Positions 11,950-25,309 of a stretch of 64,000 nucleotides of DNA are shown one piece after another. The position numbers and the translations under genes were made by a program. Below the pieces are notes generated by a model. The model saw only the letters and a program-made list of their open reading frames with translations, searched no databases and was not told where the DNA came from. This DNA is from Trogon surrucura (taxonomy: Eukaryota; Chordata; Aves; Trogoniformes; Trogonidae), in contig CM036629.1 in assembly GCA_020746105.1 (NCBI GenBank), positions 5,424,501 to 5,488,500 of the forward strand, read 5' to 3'. The number at the start of each line of letters is the position of its first letter. Positions within the stretch are counted from its first letter, which is position 1.

Positions 11950-14900
11950 AAGTGTTGAGTGTTCTCTTGATATTGTCTTTCTTGATAACAAAGAGTGCCG
12001 TTAGGGTTTATTCTAGGGTTCTTCACACCTTGGTTTCGTAGCCAGACTGCTGTCGTCGTTACCACCTTTTAGACCCCGTGTGCTCATAGTCGACCTCTGG
12101 TAATGGGAGTGAAGCTAAGTGTTGTGCAGTCTGGCTTTGCCATGGTCATGGCTTTTGTTTGTCTTTGTCGTGTTGGCATTTCTCATCTTTTGATGAGAAA
12201 TTGTGTAACGCTGCACTCCATGACAACGTGGGGCTTGGCACTGCCGGGGCTGTTATCTGAGCGGCAGGTCGGAGCTGGTTATCAATTAAAATATAGTAAA
12301 TGTCAGCATGGTTCATAAATGTCGCCGGCATTGAGTGCTGAAGTATTTCTGAAGTTTCATTTATGACCAAAAAACCCGGCAGCGTCCTAGTAAGGTGAAG
12401 CCGAAGACTCTTCTGACTGAGAGGATTCCAGTTTGAAATACCGATACTGAGTATTTTGAATGTTGAAAGGAGAAAGTAACGCACGCACGTCCAGCTCTTG
12501 AATGACCCCATCTCCTGAACTGTGAATATTACCTCTGGTGATTATGAACTTGCCAGCTAACCAGTTTAGTATTGACTTACAGTTCAATAAAAACTATCTT
12601 ATGGTAGTTTGGAACTCAAAGATGTTTATGGTTTGCGTGGTCTGCTGGGTGGTGTGATAATGTTGAATTCCTAAGGACAAGCCACTCGGCTTCTGTAAAA
12701 TATAACTGGTTTTTTAGTCTTAACCGAAGTAACTGGAGGGTTGTTCTCCGCTTTCCAAATTTGCCAGTGATATTTTGATTGTTGGGATTTGATATTTGAA
12801 GAGTAAAATGTTGAAAGGATTAAGAAATAATGTAAACTACCTGTGCCTTCAGCAAATTAAATAATCAGCGCAGCAAAAATGTCTTAATTCCCAAGAATTA
12901 CATTACTTAATAATCATCTCCCATGGTTTCTTCTTGATAAATCAGTTATTTTGTCTTACTGTAAAGTGGCTTTTGTTGTTTACAGTAGCGAATCAGCTCT
13001 TTGGAGTGTCATTGAGCCGAATATTCCATCGATTAGTTGACATTTTTATACATTTCTCTTCATAGTCTGCTTTATTACACCTACTGCTTTGCTGCTTTCC
13101 ACAGCAGTAAACAAAATGGCAGTCAAATCCAGTGAGTCATGTTTTCAGATGCATTCTAAAATATTCCTCCCCTGAAACTGTTTTCTTCATAGTATCAGCT
13201 CTCTCCAAAGGTGTCTTGAATGAACTGAACAGTGTCCCTTCACGAGCTGTAGAAGAAAATACGAGTTTTCTTTTGAGATGGATATAATAATCAGACTGAT
13301 CTCTCTGGTCTTTGCTGTTACTCTGTTCTCAGACAGCTTAATATGGACCGTATTGGAACAAATCTCCATGAGCTGGTCTATATTTTAGCAAATTTCGTTT
13401 ACGTTGTGCGGTGTTGAGGTCACATTAACAGTGTCAATATTGTTGCTTGAGATTTACAACCCAAACAAATATTAGTTTGGGAGCTTTGAAAGGATGAATG
13501 CTTTAGTGAATACTTTGAAGAGGGGAAACATCTTTTTCCTGATTACTCATTCCTTGTTTTAGAATACCCAGTCCCTTGGGATGCAGGGGTGTGTGAGTCA
13601 ATAGTGAGGAGCAGACAGAAGACTTTTGTGATTGTCTAACCCAGGCAAAGTTGATTGTGGTTTCAGTGTATTTCTCTATCTTTTAGCAGAACACAATATT
13701 TTAAGTTTAAAAAAAAAAAAAGGGACCTTCATTTGCCCAGCAGGTCTCTATTGTAACTAGTCAAGTCTTGCGGTACACCTCAGAACCTTTCGGAAAAAAT
13801 AGAAATATTTAAACGTATTACATGGGTTTTTTTTTTTCCTATGTTCCTGATAACAGATTTTCTGGAAATACACGTTTTCCAAATTTAATTGCCTTTAAAT
13901 GGAAATATCTTTACTCTGAAGTGAAATTGCTGCAAAATCCAGATTTTTGTACAAGTTGCAAACTCTAAACTGAATGTTTTTGCTAAATATGTGATTATTC
14001 ATTTCTCTTATTGTTTTGCCGCCTTCTCCGATTTCCCATCCCAAGAGAGCAATGCAAGCAAGGGAGGCATTCCAAGTGCGATACGTCACATCTGAACGTT
14101 TCTTTTGGTTTGGTGGATGCTCTGGTTTCCACTACTTTAATTACAGGAATTATCTCTCAGACTGAATAAACCCAAAAGCGAAACGATGATATTTCTGAAA
14201 GCTAAAATACTGTTGTCATAGCTGTGCCATTGATTTGTTATTGATGGTTTAGTCAGTCTGTCCAGCGCTATGCAAATACCGGAGGTCCTGTACAGTTGAT
14301 AATACAGTTCCCGCAAGGAGCGTACAGTCAAATAGTGGATTTTCACAGCAAGCTCTGTGAACAGTCACTGTAAAGAACTGTGTTGTCTCTTGAAGAGGAA
14401 GCTGAGTGATGGGCGAGAATAATTTGGCAAATCGAGAAATTGAGAGAATTCCTGCGCTGAGGTGTGGAACTTAAAAGAGAAAAGGGTGAAAACAAAGCAT
14501 GAGGGAGAGGAAGGAGAAACGAGCCAAAGATGAATAGAAGGAGAAAGCTGTGCGAAGCCTTGGCTGCATGAAGAAATGAGGGGCAAAAGGGAATATTTTA
14601 GCAGCAGCAACTGGAAATAAAGTGGAGAACAAGATGTCCATCTCACACCGAAGAAGGAAGGGTGGCCAGAACATGGGAAAAGTCAGTGAGGGTGAAAATG
14701 AAAGAAAGTGTTTTACAGAGTTAATAAGGGAAGGGTTGACAGGAAATGGCGCGGAGCTGCAGCAGGAAGAGGAGAGTCGCTCGTGACGCCGCAGTTCTGG
14801 CGGGGGATAGGCAGGGAAGTGGATTTCCTTGGGCTTGCTGCTGTCATGGCTGCGTGCTCACCTGTTAGGTCTGAGGGCTAAAATACCCCAGGAAGCTTGT

Positions 14901-17585
14901 CCAAGCGTTGCAAAACAAGATGAGGATGTCCTTAGCGTAAATATAGCATCTAAAAAGTAGAGAAAGATGAACACGAGAGGAAAATAAGAAGGCATTATTT
15001 TTCTTGAGTAATTGATTTACATTATTCTTGTGACAAGAAGAAGCAGAATTGGAAGAAGTCCAGTATACTTTGCTCCCCGCCGTGCTGCCTTTGAAAGCAA
15101 ACAAGTAGCTGTGACCGCTTGATTCTGATACTAGATTAATGTCTTCCTCCAAAGCCTTCTTCGGATCTTACAACGTGCAATTACTTGTCATCAAGAGGAA
15201 GCATTTGAAATAGAATCTGAAATACCACTGTGTACTGAAACAAACAATAATATATAGAAAACAAAGTCATGTTTATTTGTTGGTGCCCAGCACATGCCTT
15301 GCAACAGAACCTTTCTAGGATTGGAAGTGTGTTTTAATGGCAGCTGTTCTGAAGACTGTCTTTACTTCTTCCAACTTTATGGTTCTGTTCTGTTATATTA
15401 AATATGGCCAATGTAGGTTTGCCTTGTTTTGGGAAGGGGAGAAAAAAATCTTCAACCAAGGATACATGAAAAAATGGGTGCCAACTAGGATGCATGGTGG
15501 GAGACGTTAATATGTTAATACTTCATATGGGAATCCATCTGATGCAGTTTTATACACTTGTCAGTGTTCGTCTTGGCTTAGAAAATAGGAAGCCCCATTG
15601 CTTAGCACACGCTTGTCAGTTACTTTCAGCAGAAAATATTTCATATTAAGTGTAATGTGTGTTCTGAGTCTGTGAGCTGATTCATGGGATCTGTTGATTT
15701 TAACAGATCTCCAAGCAAGTATGAGCATCAACTTCTTGCAGTCGTTTTAAGGGACTCACGTCATGTGGGAAAAGAGAGATGGAGAAAAAACTGCCTGAAA
15801 AATTAAAGCACCGAATGATGTGTCACAGGAGAAGGAAGCAGAGATAGTGTACACTGTTGCAAGACAAAAAGTCAACCAGGGAAATTAACCTGCAAGAGGA
15901 GACTTTGAGTCAAAACAATGTTGCCCTAAACCAGTAGGAGCAGTGCTCTGTAACAGCAGTCGTGGAAGAGATCCTGGTACGGAGCAAGACTTTGGATCAG
16001 ACAGAGGTGGCTCAGCATTGGTTTCTGATGTGAGTCAGCAAAGGTACGTTTTCCGTGGGTTATTGTCACAGCCACTGTAGAGGGTGTTTTCCCAGGACAC
16101 ATGCTTGTTCTGGAACAGAAATGATTATGTAGGGCCCAATTCAAAAAACGTGGAAATGAGTGGAAGTATTATTTTAACCTCTGAGAGTTTAGATGCCTTC
16201 CACGACTGTTCATCTCTCCTCTTTCTGGTTCTTCTTGCTGTGCAGTTGTATCATTCTCCATATTATTTTAGGAAACTAGAGCCATATCGGACAACAGGTA
16301 TTGAAGCTGATCAGTGTTGCCTCTTTCCCTATGCTGGAAATTAAGACAGCTTTGTCTTTGTCTGAACACATTGGTTCTTTTGCCAGTACCTCCCAATGAC
16401 ACCACAAAAATAACACCTCTCCATATTCTGCTCCCTCTTGTTTGCAAATGCTGTTTTTCCACCTGACATGTTGTCATAGGTAATAGGAAGGCGCCAAAAC
16501 ATTCCTGTTGAAATATTTGCTAACTTTCTAAGGCAAAAAAAAGGGAAAAGCATAGATCGTGTAGAAGTCAATTACATAGAGGAGCTCTTGTGTATACAGA
16601 GCTTTCAAAATTGATGGCTCAACAGTTGAATTTTCAGAAAATTTAGGAAATCATGATATACATCAAGCAGCAGCAAATGGCACACATTCGTTTCTTGTAT
16701 TCCTGTATATCCTGAACATCAGGTAAGAGTCCAGTATTTGAGACTTTGGTTTATGGCCTTTTTTTAATGTGGGTAAAGTGGTGTGAAGTGGAGGTTTCTT
16801 CTGTTAAGCAACAAATGACGGAGTGTAAACACCTAAGAATGCTGAAGTTGTAACGCAGCGTGGGATTTGAAACTTGCCAACCTGAAAGTGTCAATTAAAG
16901 GAAGTCGGGATAAGTTTTGCTAGTGCTATCTGGACAGGATGTATTAGAATAATTTTAAAGAATCTGTAAATAGCAAGACAATAGGGAACACTTAGATTTA
17001 GCTGATGGAAAGGTTCTCTTAAGGGAAGACATCTGACAGGTTCAGTATGGTTTACACATAGAGTATATGTAATATTTTGAGTGATTACAGTGTATTAGCA
17101 CATTAGTGAGCTAATGGATTCTTCCCCTGAAACTTTGTTCTGTGAAAATTACTCTGAACTAGCAGTATATGCTAATATGCAGATATGCAGGGATTTAATG
17201 TCTAGTCGTGTAATTTTGTGTGTAAAGCAATACCGTGTTTTGTGATTTTTCATCATGGACTCAACTTGCATCTCTTTATTTGCCACTCGGAAAAAAGACC
17301 CCTCTGCATAGCTCGACTGTGCACAGTGAAAAGGAATATCCCTGCATGATTGTAACAGTAACTCTGACGCTGTGCAAGGACACTTAATGTTTCTGAAAAC
17401 TAAAAAAATAATTCCTTACTAATGGGGCACATCATGGAGCCTGACCTGACTGTGAAAAAGACTGCGTCATGCCAGCGCTTGTGAGGGTGGAGAACCTGTA
17501 GCCAGAAGGTGCTTCCAAGCCTGTTTTGCTGGGCTTACAAGCAAAAACCCTACAATATACCAGAAGTGTTTAAAAAATGCATACA
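11950..17585. other. intergenic flank, no gene seen
   Basis: This is AT-rich single-copy sequence upstream of the CDYL2 promoter. Open frames are under about 125 codons and none resembles a known protein. Short A/T homopolymers occur near 13710 and 13830. I see no repeat family or RNA gene. Confidence 0.6.
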
Positions 17586-17589
17586 AGTG

Positions 17590-17795
17590 TTAGAAGAACA
17601 CAAAATAGTTGTGGCTGGAGAAGACCTCTGTAGATTACCTCATCTAACCCTGCGGCTCAAAGCAGAGCGATCTAGAGCCCATTTGCTCATGAGCATCTCC
17701 AGTTGGGCTTTGAGTATATCTGAAGGTGGAGATTCCACAACCTCTCTGAGCTGCCTGGTCCAGTGTCCAATCACCCTCACGGTAAAAAAAGTGGG
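17590..17795 (-). mobile_element. older CR1 LINE fragment lacking its 3' octamers
   Basis: The segment matches antisense CR1 through GGAGAAGACCTCTGTAG, TCATCTAACCCTGCGGCTCAAAGCAG and GGAGATTCCACAACCTCTCTGAG, ending at CAATCACCCTCACGGTAAAAA. It is more diverged than the copies at 8.3 or 56.6 kb, and the terminal octamer repeats are not recognisable. Confidence 0.85.
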
Positions 17796-17799
17796 TTTT

Positions 17800-20350
17800 T
17801 AAAAAATCTTTAAACGGATACTTAAATTAGATTTCGTAAAGCTAAATTTAATCAGTTTATTTTTTATGAGACTTTCAAAACACAAGAAATGTATTACTAC
17901 TTTGAACATAATGATCTGATAGCTGAAATGAATCACAACTGGATGATTTTCAAGATCGTGGCCGGTTGTGTAGTCAGGAATGAAATCCATATCCCAACTC
18001 TGAGACCTTTGCTCCAGCAATTTGTTGCATTACCTGTGGCATTGTTTCTGATTACATTTGTTAAGGTGAGATTTCTTTTTGTGGTTGTGGGATTCTTGGG
18101 CTGTGGGAAATGATGTTAGATTTCACTCAAGAAAATGCATATAAATTGTATTTGAGTATCGTAACATAGCTCGAAATATTATTATGAGCTAGTGAAGGTT
18201 TAGCTACTCTTTGCCTGGAAATTGAAAGCAAACAGCTTTTAGATCTTGACAAAATGGGAAAAGCCTGTTGTAGTCCAGGGAGAAGAAGCATTAGTTTTGT
18301 CTGGTGGGCGTTCAGACATTCTTTCTATGCCCAGTTAGCTAGAGTTACCCATGGCACACTTTTTAAAAGCTGTATATATTTACAGGGGTTTTGTTTAGGA
18401 GCAAAAAAGCCAAGTTCTAAAGGAATATCTTTCTTTTTTTTTTAAAAATTTTGCTAAGATGCTTTATATTTTGAAATTGTAAGTGCTATGTGGTGCCTCG
18501 TCATGCTCTCTGCATTTAAATATGTAAATACATCACTCATGTTAATTATTTGTTGTTAGAGATGCCTTTAAATGCAAGCTAGTGGAACTCTCCATTTACA
18601 TACAAGGGCTTTGCTGGGTTTGGTAACGTCTCTGAGAATTATACCCACTGTGAATGAATATACAACAGGCTCTACATTACAGTACATACTTAACTATGCT
18701 AATCCTTAGGACTACTTTTTAGGGTAAGGGCTATAAACTAGGCCTTATGGGACCTGGTATTTGCATTGCATTTATTTGTGGGAAGAGTAGGCTTCAAAAG
18801 CATACTTACACAGTTTTTAACAAAGAGCATGCAAAACGGTAATATCTTATTCCTAGACAGTATTCCGATTTTTTTATCCTCTCATTTTTATTTTTAAACA
18901 TTAATCATTCTCAGCTTCAGAATTGCCAGGAATTTAACTCTATTTAGTTTTTGCGGCAGAGTGACTTTTAAAAATTTTAAATCCATTTGCAATACTGATT
19001 TACAAATAATGAACCGTTTAACTTCCCTTTACACTCTAACAGAGCATGTCAATATAGATGCGATGGCAGCCCCACCTCCCGTGGTAAGCATGGGCTGGTC
19101 CAGCGTCTCCATGATAGGACGTTCTTAAACCAAAATGAACTGATTCGAGAGTGAGAGTTAAAAGAATTGAATGAAGCAGCCAAGTTTTGAAAGACTAATT
19201 TGAAAGACTAATTCATTTATCAGTGTGAATCAAGAATAATTCTCGAAAAACCTGGGAACATAAAACCCGAGTAGAGATGAGAATCAGGTCTGTACTTTTA
19301 CACTCAACCCCAAATTTCCTACTCGGTCTGGTTGGAACGGCAGGCTTTAAGTGACAATAAATGACCGATTGGTAGGAACCAAAGGACTTGTTTCCAGCTC
19401 ATCTCTCACCACTTAGTCTTACTCCATGTTATTTTAGTTCTACAATAGTGCATTAATTTAACTTATTCATCTGCTCTCTTGGCAACATGTTACTTCTGGT
19501 TCAGAGTTTCCTGAAAGCAGAAGTTGTGTTTTTCTTTCAGCTTGGCATTCTGGTCAGTTGTAGTTGTAATCCTCATTGACTGGTGTTACTGTGTGTTCCC
19601 TCTGTTGTTAAACAGGCCAAAACAAATAAGCCCCTATAAACTTACTGTATGGAAATAAGATCTGAGTTTTGTTTAATATTTTTTTGCACAAGACACAGTG
19701 CAGAGTATTAGTACTGCTGTCATCGGGTGATAGCAGTCTTGGTTTATATTTTGTTATCTTGGACAGCCTCTCAACTACACTCTTTTGGTACACAAATCAG
19801 TCCATTCTCATTCTGGGGAATGAAACATAATTTTCTGTTCTCGTTTTAATAACGCAGTTTCAGAGCATGTGTCAACTAAGCATCCCTGTGAAAATGGCTA
19901 CCCAATTCCTTAACACTGTTTTGTTGATTTTTCCTCTCTAATGCAGAAGGCTTTGGCACGTGTCGGAGGTGTTAGTGCCCTGAACTGAATTTTGGTTCTG
20001 TTCTGGCAGTAAGGGCCGATGTCTTTGGTGAGCACCTGCCCTCACTAGCGGTTAGTGCAAATTTTAAATTGGTTTAGAGACTGAGACCCTACACCTGATG
20101 TCACTGTGCTGTGTAGGGATTATGTTCAACCCGTTCAGCCTTACTGATGCAAAGCATTCCGATGTGTCCGGGCGCCGAGGGGTGTGGTGTGATAGCTGCT
20201 GGGATGTTAAGGTGGTTGTTGGACTGAGAACCTCAGGGAAGAAGCAGAAAGCTTTTAGTCCAGAGAAGTCTCAGGTGGATCTAACAGTGGGCTTAAGAGG
20301 TGGTAAGAGGGAGGATCTGCCAGACTTTTCTGAGAGATCCACAGCAAAAG
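17800..20350. other. intergenic, no gene seen
   Basis: AT-rich sequence lies between two CR1 copies. The only structure noted is a small tandem duplication of TTGAAAGACTAAT near 19187-19212. No splice-flanked open frame was found. Confidence 0.6.
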
Positions 20351-20351
20351 G

Positions 20352-20962
20352 ATAAGGGCTGTTGGCATCCTGGGGTGTATTAGAAGGGGAGTAGCAAGTA
20401 GGTCAAGAGAGGCCCTCCTGCCCCTCTGCTCTGCCCTGGTGAGGCCACATCTGGAATATTGTGTCCAGTTCTGGGCCCCTCAGTTCAAGAAGGACAGGGA
20501 ACAGCTTGAGAGAGTCCAGCGCAGCCACAAAGATGATGGAGGGAGTGGAGAATCTCCCTTATGAGGAAAGGCTAAAGGAGCTGGGTCTCTTTAGCTTGGA
20601 GAAGAGGAGACTGAGGAGTGACCTCATAAATGTTTATAAACATGTCAAGGGGGAGTGTCAGGAGGATGGAGCCAGGCTCTTTTCAGTGATGTCCAATGAC
20701 AGGACAAGGGGCAATGGGTGGAAGCTGGAACATAGGAGGTTCCACAAAAATATTAGAAAAAACTTTTTCACTGTGAGAGTGACAGAGCCCTGGCACAGGC
20801 TGCCCAGGGAGGTTGTGGAATCTCCTTCTCTGTAGGCATTCAAACCCCGCCTGGACACGTTCCTGTGTGATCTGCTGTAGGTGGTCCTGCTCTGGTGGGG
20901 GGGTTGGACTAGATGATCTTTCGAGGTCCCTTCCAACCCCTGACATTCTGTGATTCTGTGAT
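20352..20962 (+). mobile_element. CR1 LINE fragment, about 610 bp, sense
   Basis: This is a well-preserved plus-strand CR1 3' region running from GGCTGTTGGCATCCTGG through GAGGCCACATCTGGAATATTG and AGGCTAAAGGAGCTGGGTCTC to the terminal ATTCTGTGATTCTGTGATC. An open frame of 124 codons inside it (20461-20835) is a remnant of the element, not a host gene. It is the longest CR1 copy in the window. Its 3' end abuts a second, older CR1. Confidence 0.95.
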
Positions 20963-20969
20963 CACAAGT

Positions 20970-21216
20970 TGCAAGAAGGGAAGCTTTGACTGGACGGAAA
21001 CAAAAAAAAAAATCATAACGAGAGAGGTTAAACTCTGGAACAAATGCCCAGAGAGGCTGTGGGATGTCCATCTTTGGAGATTTTCAAGACTGAACTGGAC
21101 AAGGCCGTGGGCTGCCTTGTCTAACTTTGAAATTAGCCTCTCTTTGAGAAAGAGGTTGGACTGGACGACCTCCAGAGGTCCTTTTCATGCTCAACTATTC
21201 TGTGATTCTATGAAAC
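20970..21216 (+). mobile_element. second CR1 LINE fragment, sense, adjacent to the first
   Basis: The sequence GAGAGGTTAAACTCTGGAAC, CCCAGAGAGGCTGTGGGATGTCC, ATTTTCAAGACTGAACTGGAC and TTGGACTGGACGACCTCCAGAGG, ending ATTCTGTGATTCTATGA, is another CR1 subfamily in the same orientation. Its 5' end meets the 3' end of the preceding copy. The junction suggests either insertion of the better-preserved element into the older one or at its edge. Confidence 0.92.
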
Positions 21217-22049
21217 CAGACAGAAAGATCTGACATTTTTGTGCTTGATCTGTAACTGCAGTTCCAAGGATTTTACTCCTTGAAATTGCAACTGTTAACA
21301 TCATGTCAGTACATAGTTATACGAAATAAAAGTGTTCAAATTACCTTGTGTGGGTGGAGGTAATCTGTGCAGCCTCGAACTGCAAATAGTAATTAAAAAG
21401 GGTGGTAGCAGAATGTATCCTGCGCTAGAGCTCCTGCTATCTGCATTGCTGTATGCTCTTTCTTCACTGCGTTGTGTACAAGTACCAACGCAGCTTCAGC
21501 TGAAGGAAGGCAGGAAGCAACTAAACAGGATACAGTCATGAACTGCCTCTGGTTGTTGTGATACTGATACACTCTGAAATGTGATTTTTAGCTGGTAAGA
21601 TACACCTGCAGTTGGGTATTTGTAATTTCTAAGAGGGCAGAGTCTGTTTTCTACATCTTTGTGTTCATTCGTATGCCTTTATATTTAGGTTTCAAGCTAT
21701 TTCAAAGACTGACTCTTGAACTTTTCAGAATGTTAGCAATACAAGTCTATTACAGGGCAATATAACCCAAGGACATGATCGTTTGATGACTACTTGATGA
21801 TTCTTGTGTGTACCTGCCAACATTTGACATTCAGAAAGTGGTAGGATTGGCTAACGTGCCTGGTCCCTCTTTCTGCCTTAGCAATCTGGGCCCTGTTTGG
21901 TTAGCAGCGCTCGCAACATAAACAAGAGATTCTTGGAGAGGTCAGGACTCGGTAGGCCTGTTACAAGGGGTAGTTTCCTTGGTTCCTCAAAGCAGGTGAG
22001 ACGGTGTCCGAACTGAGAGCTGTCCTTACTGTCCCATACAACCTGTTGA

Positions 22050-22240
22050 GGGCCGGTTTAGCTCAGTGGGTTGAGCGTGGTGCTTGAAACACCAAAGGTC
22101 GCGGGTTCGATTCCCGTTCGGTTCTCATGTGTTGCCTGACCTAGTCGAGAGGTGGCGTCCCTGCCCACAACAGGGAGGTTGGATTAAAATGATCTCTAAG
22201 GTCCCTTCCAGCCCAGGCCATTCTATGATTCTATGATTCT
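22050..22240 (+). mobile_element. tRNA-Ile-derived SINE with CR1 tail
   Basis: The head (22050-22124) is tRNA-like: an A box (TAGCTCAGTGGG), an exact B box (GGTTCGATTCC), a perfectly paired anticodon stem (TGGTG/CACCA) with loop CTTGAAA, and a near-perfect T stem. The overall sequence is closest to tRNA-Ile. The acceptor stem has several mismatches, so it is not a functional tRNA gene. From about 22170 it becomes a CR1 3' UTR and ends in ATTCTATG repeats, so it would have been mobilised by CR1 reverse transcriptase. This head/tail structure is known from passerine SINEs such as TguSINE1. The promoter boxes are intact, so Pol III transcription remains possible. Confidence 0.88.
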
Positions 22241-24573
22241 ACCGAGCTGTGTGCCTCCTTCCCATGTGCCTGCACAGGGGCTGAGTTGCAGTCAGGTGCC
22301 AAGTGCCAGCCCTGATCCAGCCATACCTGTGGCAAATGGCCATGGGTCAGAGCAGTACCTGTGCGCAGCGTCTTGCAGGGTGGCCAAAAACATGGTTGTC
22401 TTTTCATGCACATACTATCTGCCCAAAACCACCTCCTGTCCTGTCCCTGAGTATTGTCCCCTTGCTGCCCTGTCTGTAAATCCCACGCTGACACCCCTGT
22501 TATGTCTCACCATGGCCAGCAGCACGTGTGGCTGTGGTGCTGACTGCTGTGATGTACTCCTCTGAGGGCATGGACAAGCTGGGCGCTGTGAATTCTGCTT
22601 CACTCATGTGATTGCTTCAGTGGCTCTGCTGTCACATGATGGTGACAGCACAGAGACAGAACTGCCCTCACCTCCTTGTGTGACCAGTTGTGCTCAGTAG
22701 CTGCCTCCTTGCTGACTCTATCCGTGCAATCAATTGAAAGACTGAAAAAGCAGTTAGTGTGGAGGAAGGCTCATAAAATGCGATCTGCTTCCAACTAGAA
22801 AAGAAAAATAATCCTGTGAAATACGTTTGGAGTCTTGAGTTTCAGGTCTAGATGAACTGTTACCTATGTCACAAAACCAGGCACTTTTTCTGGCAGTCTC
22901 AAAAGACTAATACGAGTGGATATAAAACCAGAACTTCTCTGTCATCTTAAATGGTGGTCGCCTTCTCCCGAAGGTTATGTGTATCAGCTGTCTACTCTTG
23001 AGAAGTCCATGAGTATGCCTCAGTCGTTATGGCTGTTAACCTTTCCTGGATATAAAATTCCTAACAGGGCAAATCTTGCCCCTGCTTTCACCGCATTAAT
23101 AGAAGTAACTCAGTGCATGAGCTGGCTTTAACAGAACACTGAGAACACGCTACTCATTTTAATTGTGCTGGAAGATGGCTCACTTAAAACCAGTATCTCC
23201 ACTTGACAGTTAGAAAACTCCTTTCTCCAAAACTGCAACGAGAAAGATTAATTTCAAATAGTAGATATATTGACCTATCTCTCGTCAGATCAAGGAATGT
23301 TCTTTTCTCTCAGTTGTGTCTCAGGACTGAAGGCAGACGTGGAGGAAATTTCATATATGGGCGAAGAACGTGTAAACTTACAAAAAGAGACTTTCTTTTC
23401 AGAGGACAGGCAGATATCAGGAGCCACTGAGTAGTCACTGCTGGGACCCACGGCAGAGCTGAGAATAACAGATACAACTTCCCACTCAGAACTTCTGAAT
23501 CAAGTGACCAGTCAGCTGCATTAGCAACTGCTCCGTTCACCTGTGATTGGTCTTGAAAGCTATGCAAGATCTGGTGGTGTTAAAGACTCTTGTTATACAC
23601 TCTCAGCTCTCTTTTTAGTAGAAATTACTCTTTTTCTATTTTTTTTTTTTCTTAAGAGGTTCTTCATTGCTGCAGATTTCAGTACCAGCCAAGGAGGGCA
23701 GAAAAGTGGGTCTATGTTGAAGAGATGTACCAACTTTATCCTTTACCAGGGTTACTCTTTGGAATGCCATAGTTAAGCAACAAGTCTCTTGCTAGGTAAA
23801 ATGTATTCCCGTTGTCCTACTGTGGTGTCTTCAGAAGGTATTTTGTAAAGTTAGGCTGAAGCACAGCATTGACACTTCGTATTTGATAAAGCCAGATATA
23901 AAGGATTATTTTTCTAGTTTATGTGTCTTTCTTTGTGTGTGTCCATGATAGATGAAATGACAAGAGAGTCCCAAGTGCATTCTGAATACTAAATCATTCA
24001 TAAATGCCGTTGATGAGTATTCACCTTTCAGGCTGGCAAATGCACCGATTCCCTTGATCTCACTGTTGTTCTCCAATGCTTCTCAAAAATGGATTTAGAT
24101 GAGAAATGTTGGAACAGCATTGAGACTCCTCTCCCTGCTCCAGGGCATCACATGTGTTCAATGTATGGGAAAAAGATGTGGTGCCTTTCTGATCCATCAT
24201 CCTGAAATTCCTTTACAGAGAGAATTCAAAAGGAAATACTGAGTAGAATATATGCAGAAAAACCCAACCCCAAACCCTGAGCAATAAAAGAAAGAAGAGA
24301 TATAGAATTAAAATCCGTCTCTTGAATCAACACCAGTTTGTTCATCAAGTGCTTTGTGTTACTAACTTTGAGACGTTTAAAGTTTTGCAGTTTCCAGGCT
24401 CCAGCAAATAAGGAGTTTTTTGAAACGCGCAAGCTGATTTTCCTTGTGTGTTTTTCTTCGCATCGCGATCAACATTGACTCACCAAATGTGATTGTATGC
24501 TCTCTGTTTGTTTCTTTCCCATCGTTGATGCTGTATTTTCCCCACTTCTTTTCCCAGAAGTATGTTTATGGTA
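22241..24573. other. intergenic, no gene seen
   Basis: This moderately GC-rich stretch right of the SINE has frames up to 110 codons (22233-22565) on the plus strand without recognisable domains or convincing splice sites. Confidence 0.55.
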
Positions 24574-24856
24574 TCACAGAATCACAGAATCACAGAATGT
24601 TAGGGATTGGAAGGGACCTCAAAAGATCATCAAGTCCAACCCCCCTGCCAGAGCAGGAACGCCTCGATTATGCTACACAGGCACGTGTCCAGGCAGGTCT
24701 TGAATGTCTCCAGAGAAGGAGACTCCACAACCTCTCTGGGCAACCTGTGCCGGTGTTCCGTCACCCTCACTGAGAAGAGCGATACAGTTACACCAGTCTT
24801 TGTGTAATATGTTCTCGTGCAGATGTGTGTCCCATTGCTTCTGTTATATGGGCTGT
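24574..24856 (-). mobile_element. CR1 LINE fragment, antisense, internally deleted
   Basis: Three TCACAGAA octamers precede the antisense CR1 3' UTR (GGGATTGGAAGGGACCTC, CATCAAGTCCAACCCC, GGAGACTCCACAACCTCTC). After CCGTCACCCTCAC the usual following segment is missing or scrambled, and sequence resembling the CATTGCTTCT...CTGTCA part appears near 24833-24856. The copy is therefore rearranged after insertion; the right boundary is approximate. Confidence 0.9.
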
Positions 24857-25309
24857 CACTCAACATTTAAAACCTCCCCCCACCAGATTTGTTTAAAAGC
24901 CTTTTAAGAGCTTCTGGAAGATTCCGACTGATTTCAGTGGCTTTTTGTCGGACATTGAAGAACGCTTCTTGATATTTTCTGGTTTTGTTCTTAGATTAAA
25001 AGCTTCAAACTTATCAATTCCTGAGAAATAAACAGTCGAAGCTTGCACCAGTGCTGTCCTCCTGTTCCCTGGTGGCGGTGAGCTCCCAAACTGGGTGCAT
25101 CTGCAGGACCTTTGCTTTGTCCTTTTCTTGACCGAAATAATTGATAGATTCTCAATGACTGGGGTTAGAGAAGAGTGGTGTGGCAGCTCTAGGTTAGTCA
25201 TGGGTCCCCAGCAGGTTTCAGGAATTTCCAGTGTCGCACCTTTACTTCTGCAGTGATGCAGACCTGGCCCATTAGGATGGTCAAGGACAGTTCATTTGCT
25301 GTGCTCCTG

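Noticed and set aside
20461..20835. 124-codon plus frame as a gene
   Set aside because: It is entirely inside the 20.35-kb CR1 copy and is a remnant of the element.
22050..22124. Functional tRNA gene
   Set aside because: Acceptor-stem pairing is broken at several positions and the sequence runs directly into a CR1 3' tail, which marks a SINE.
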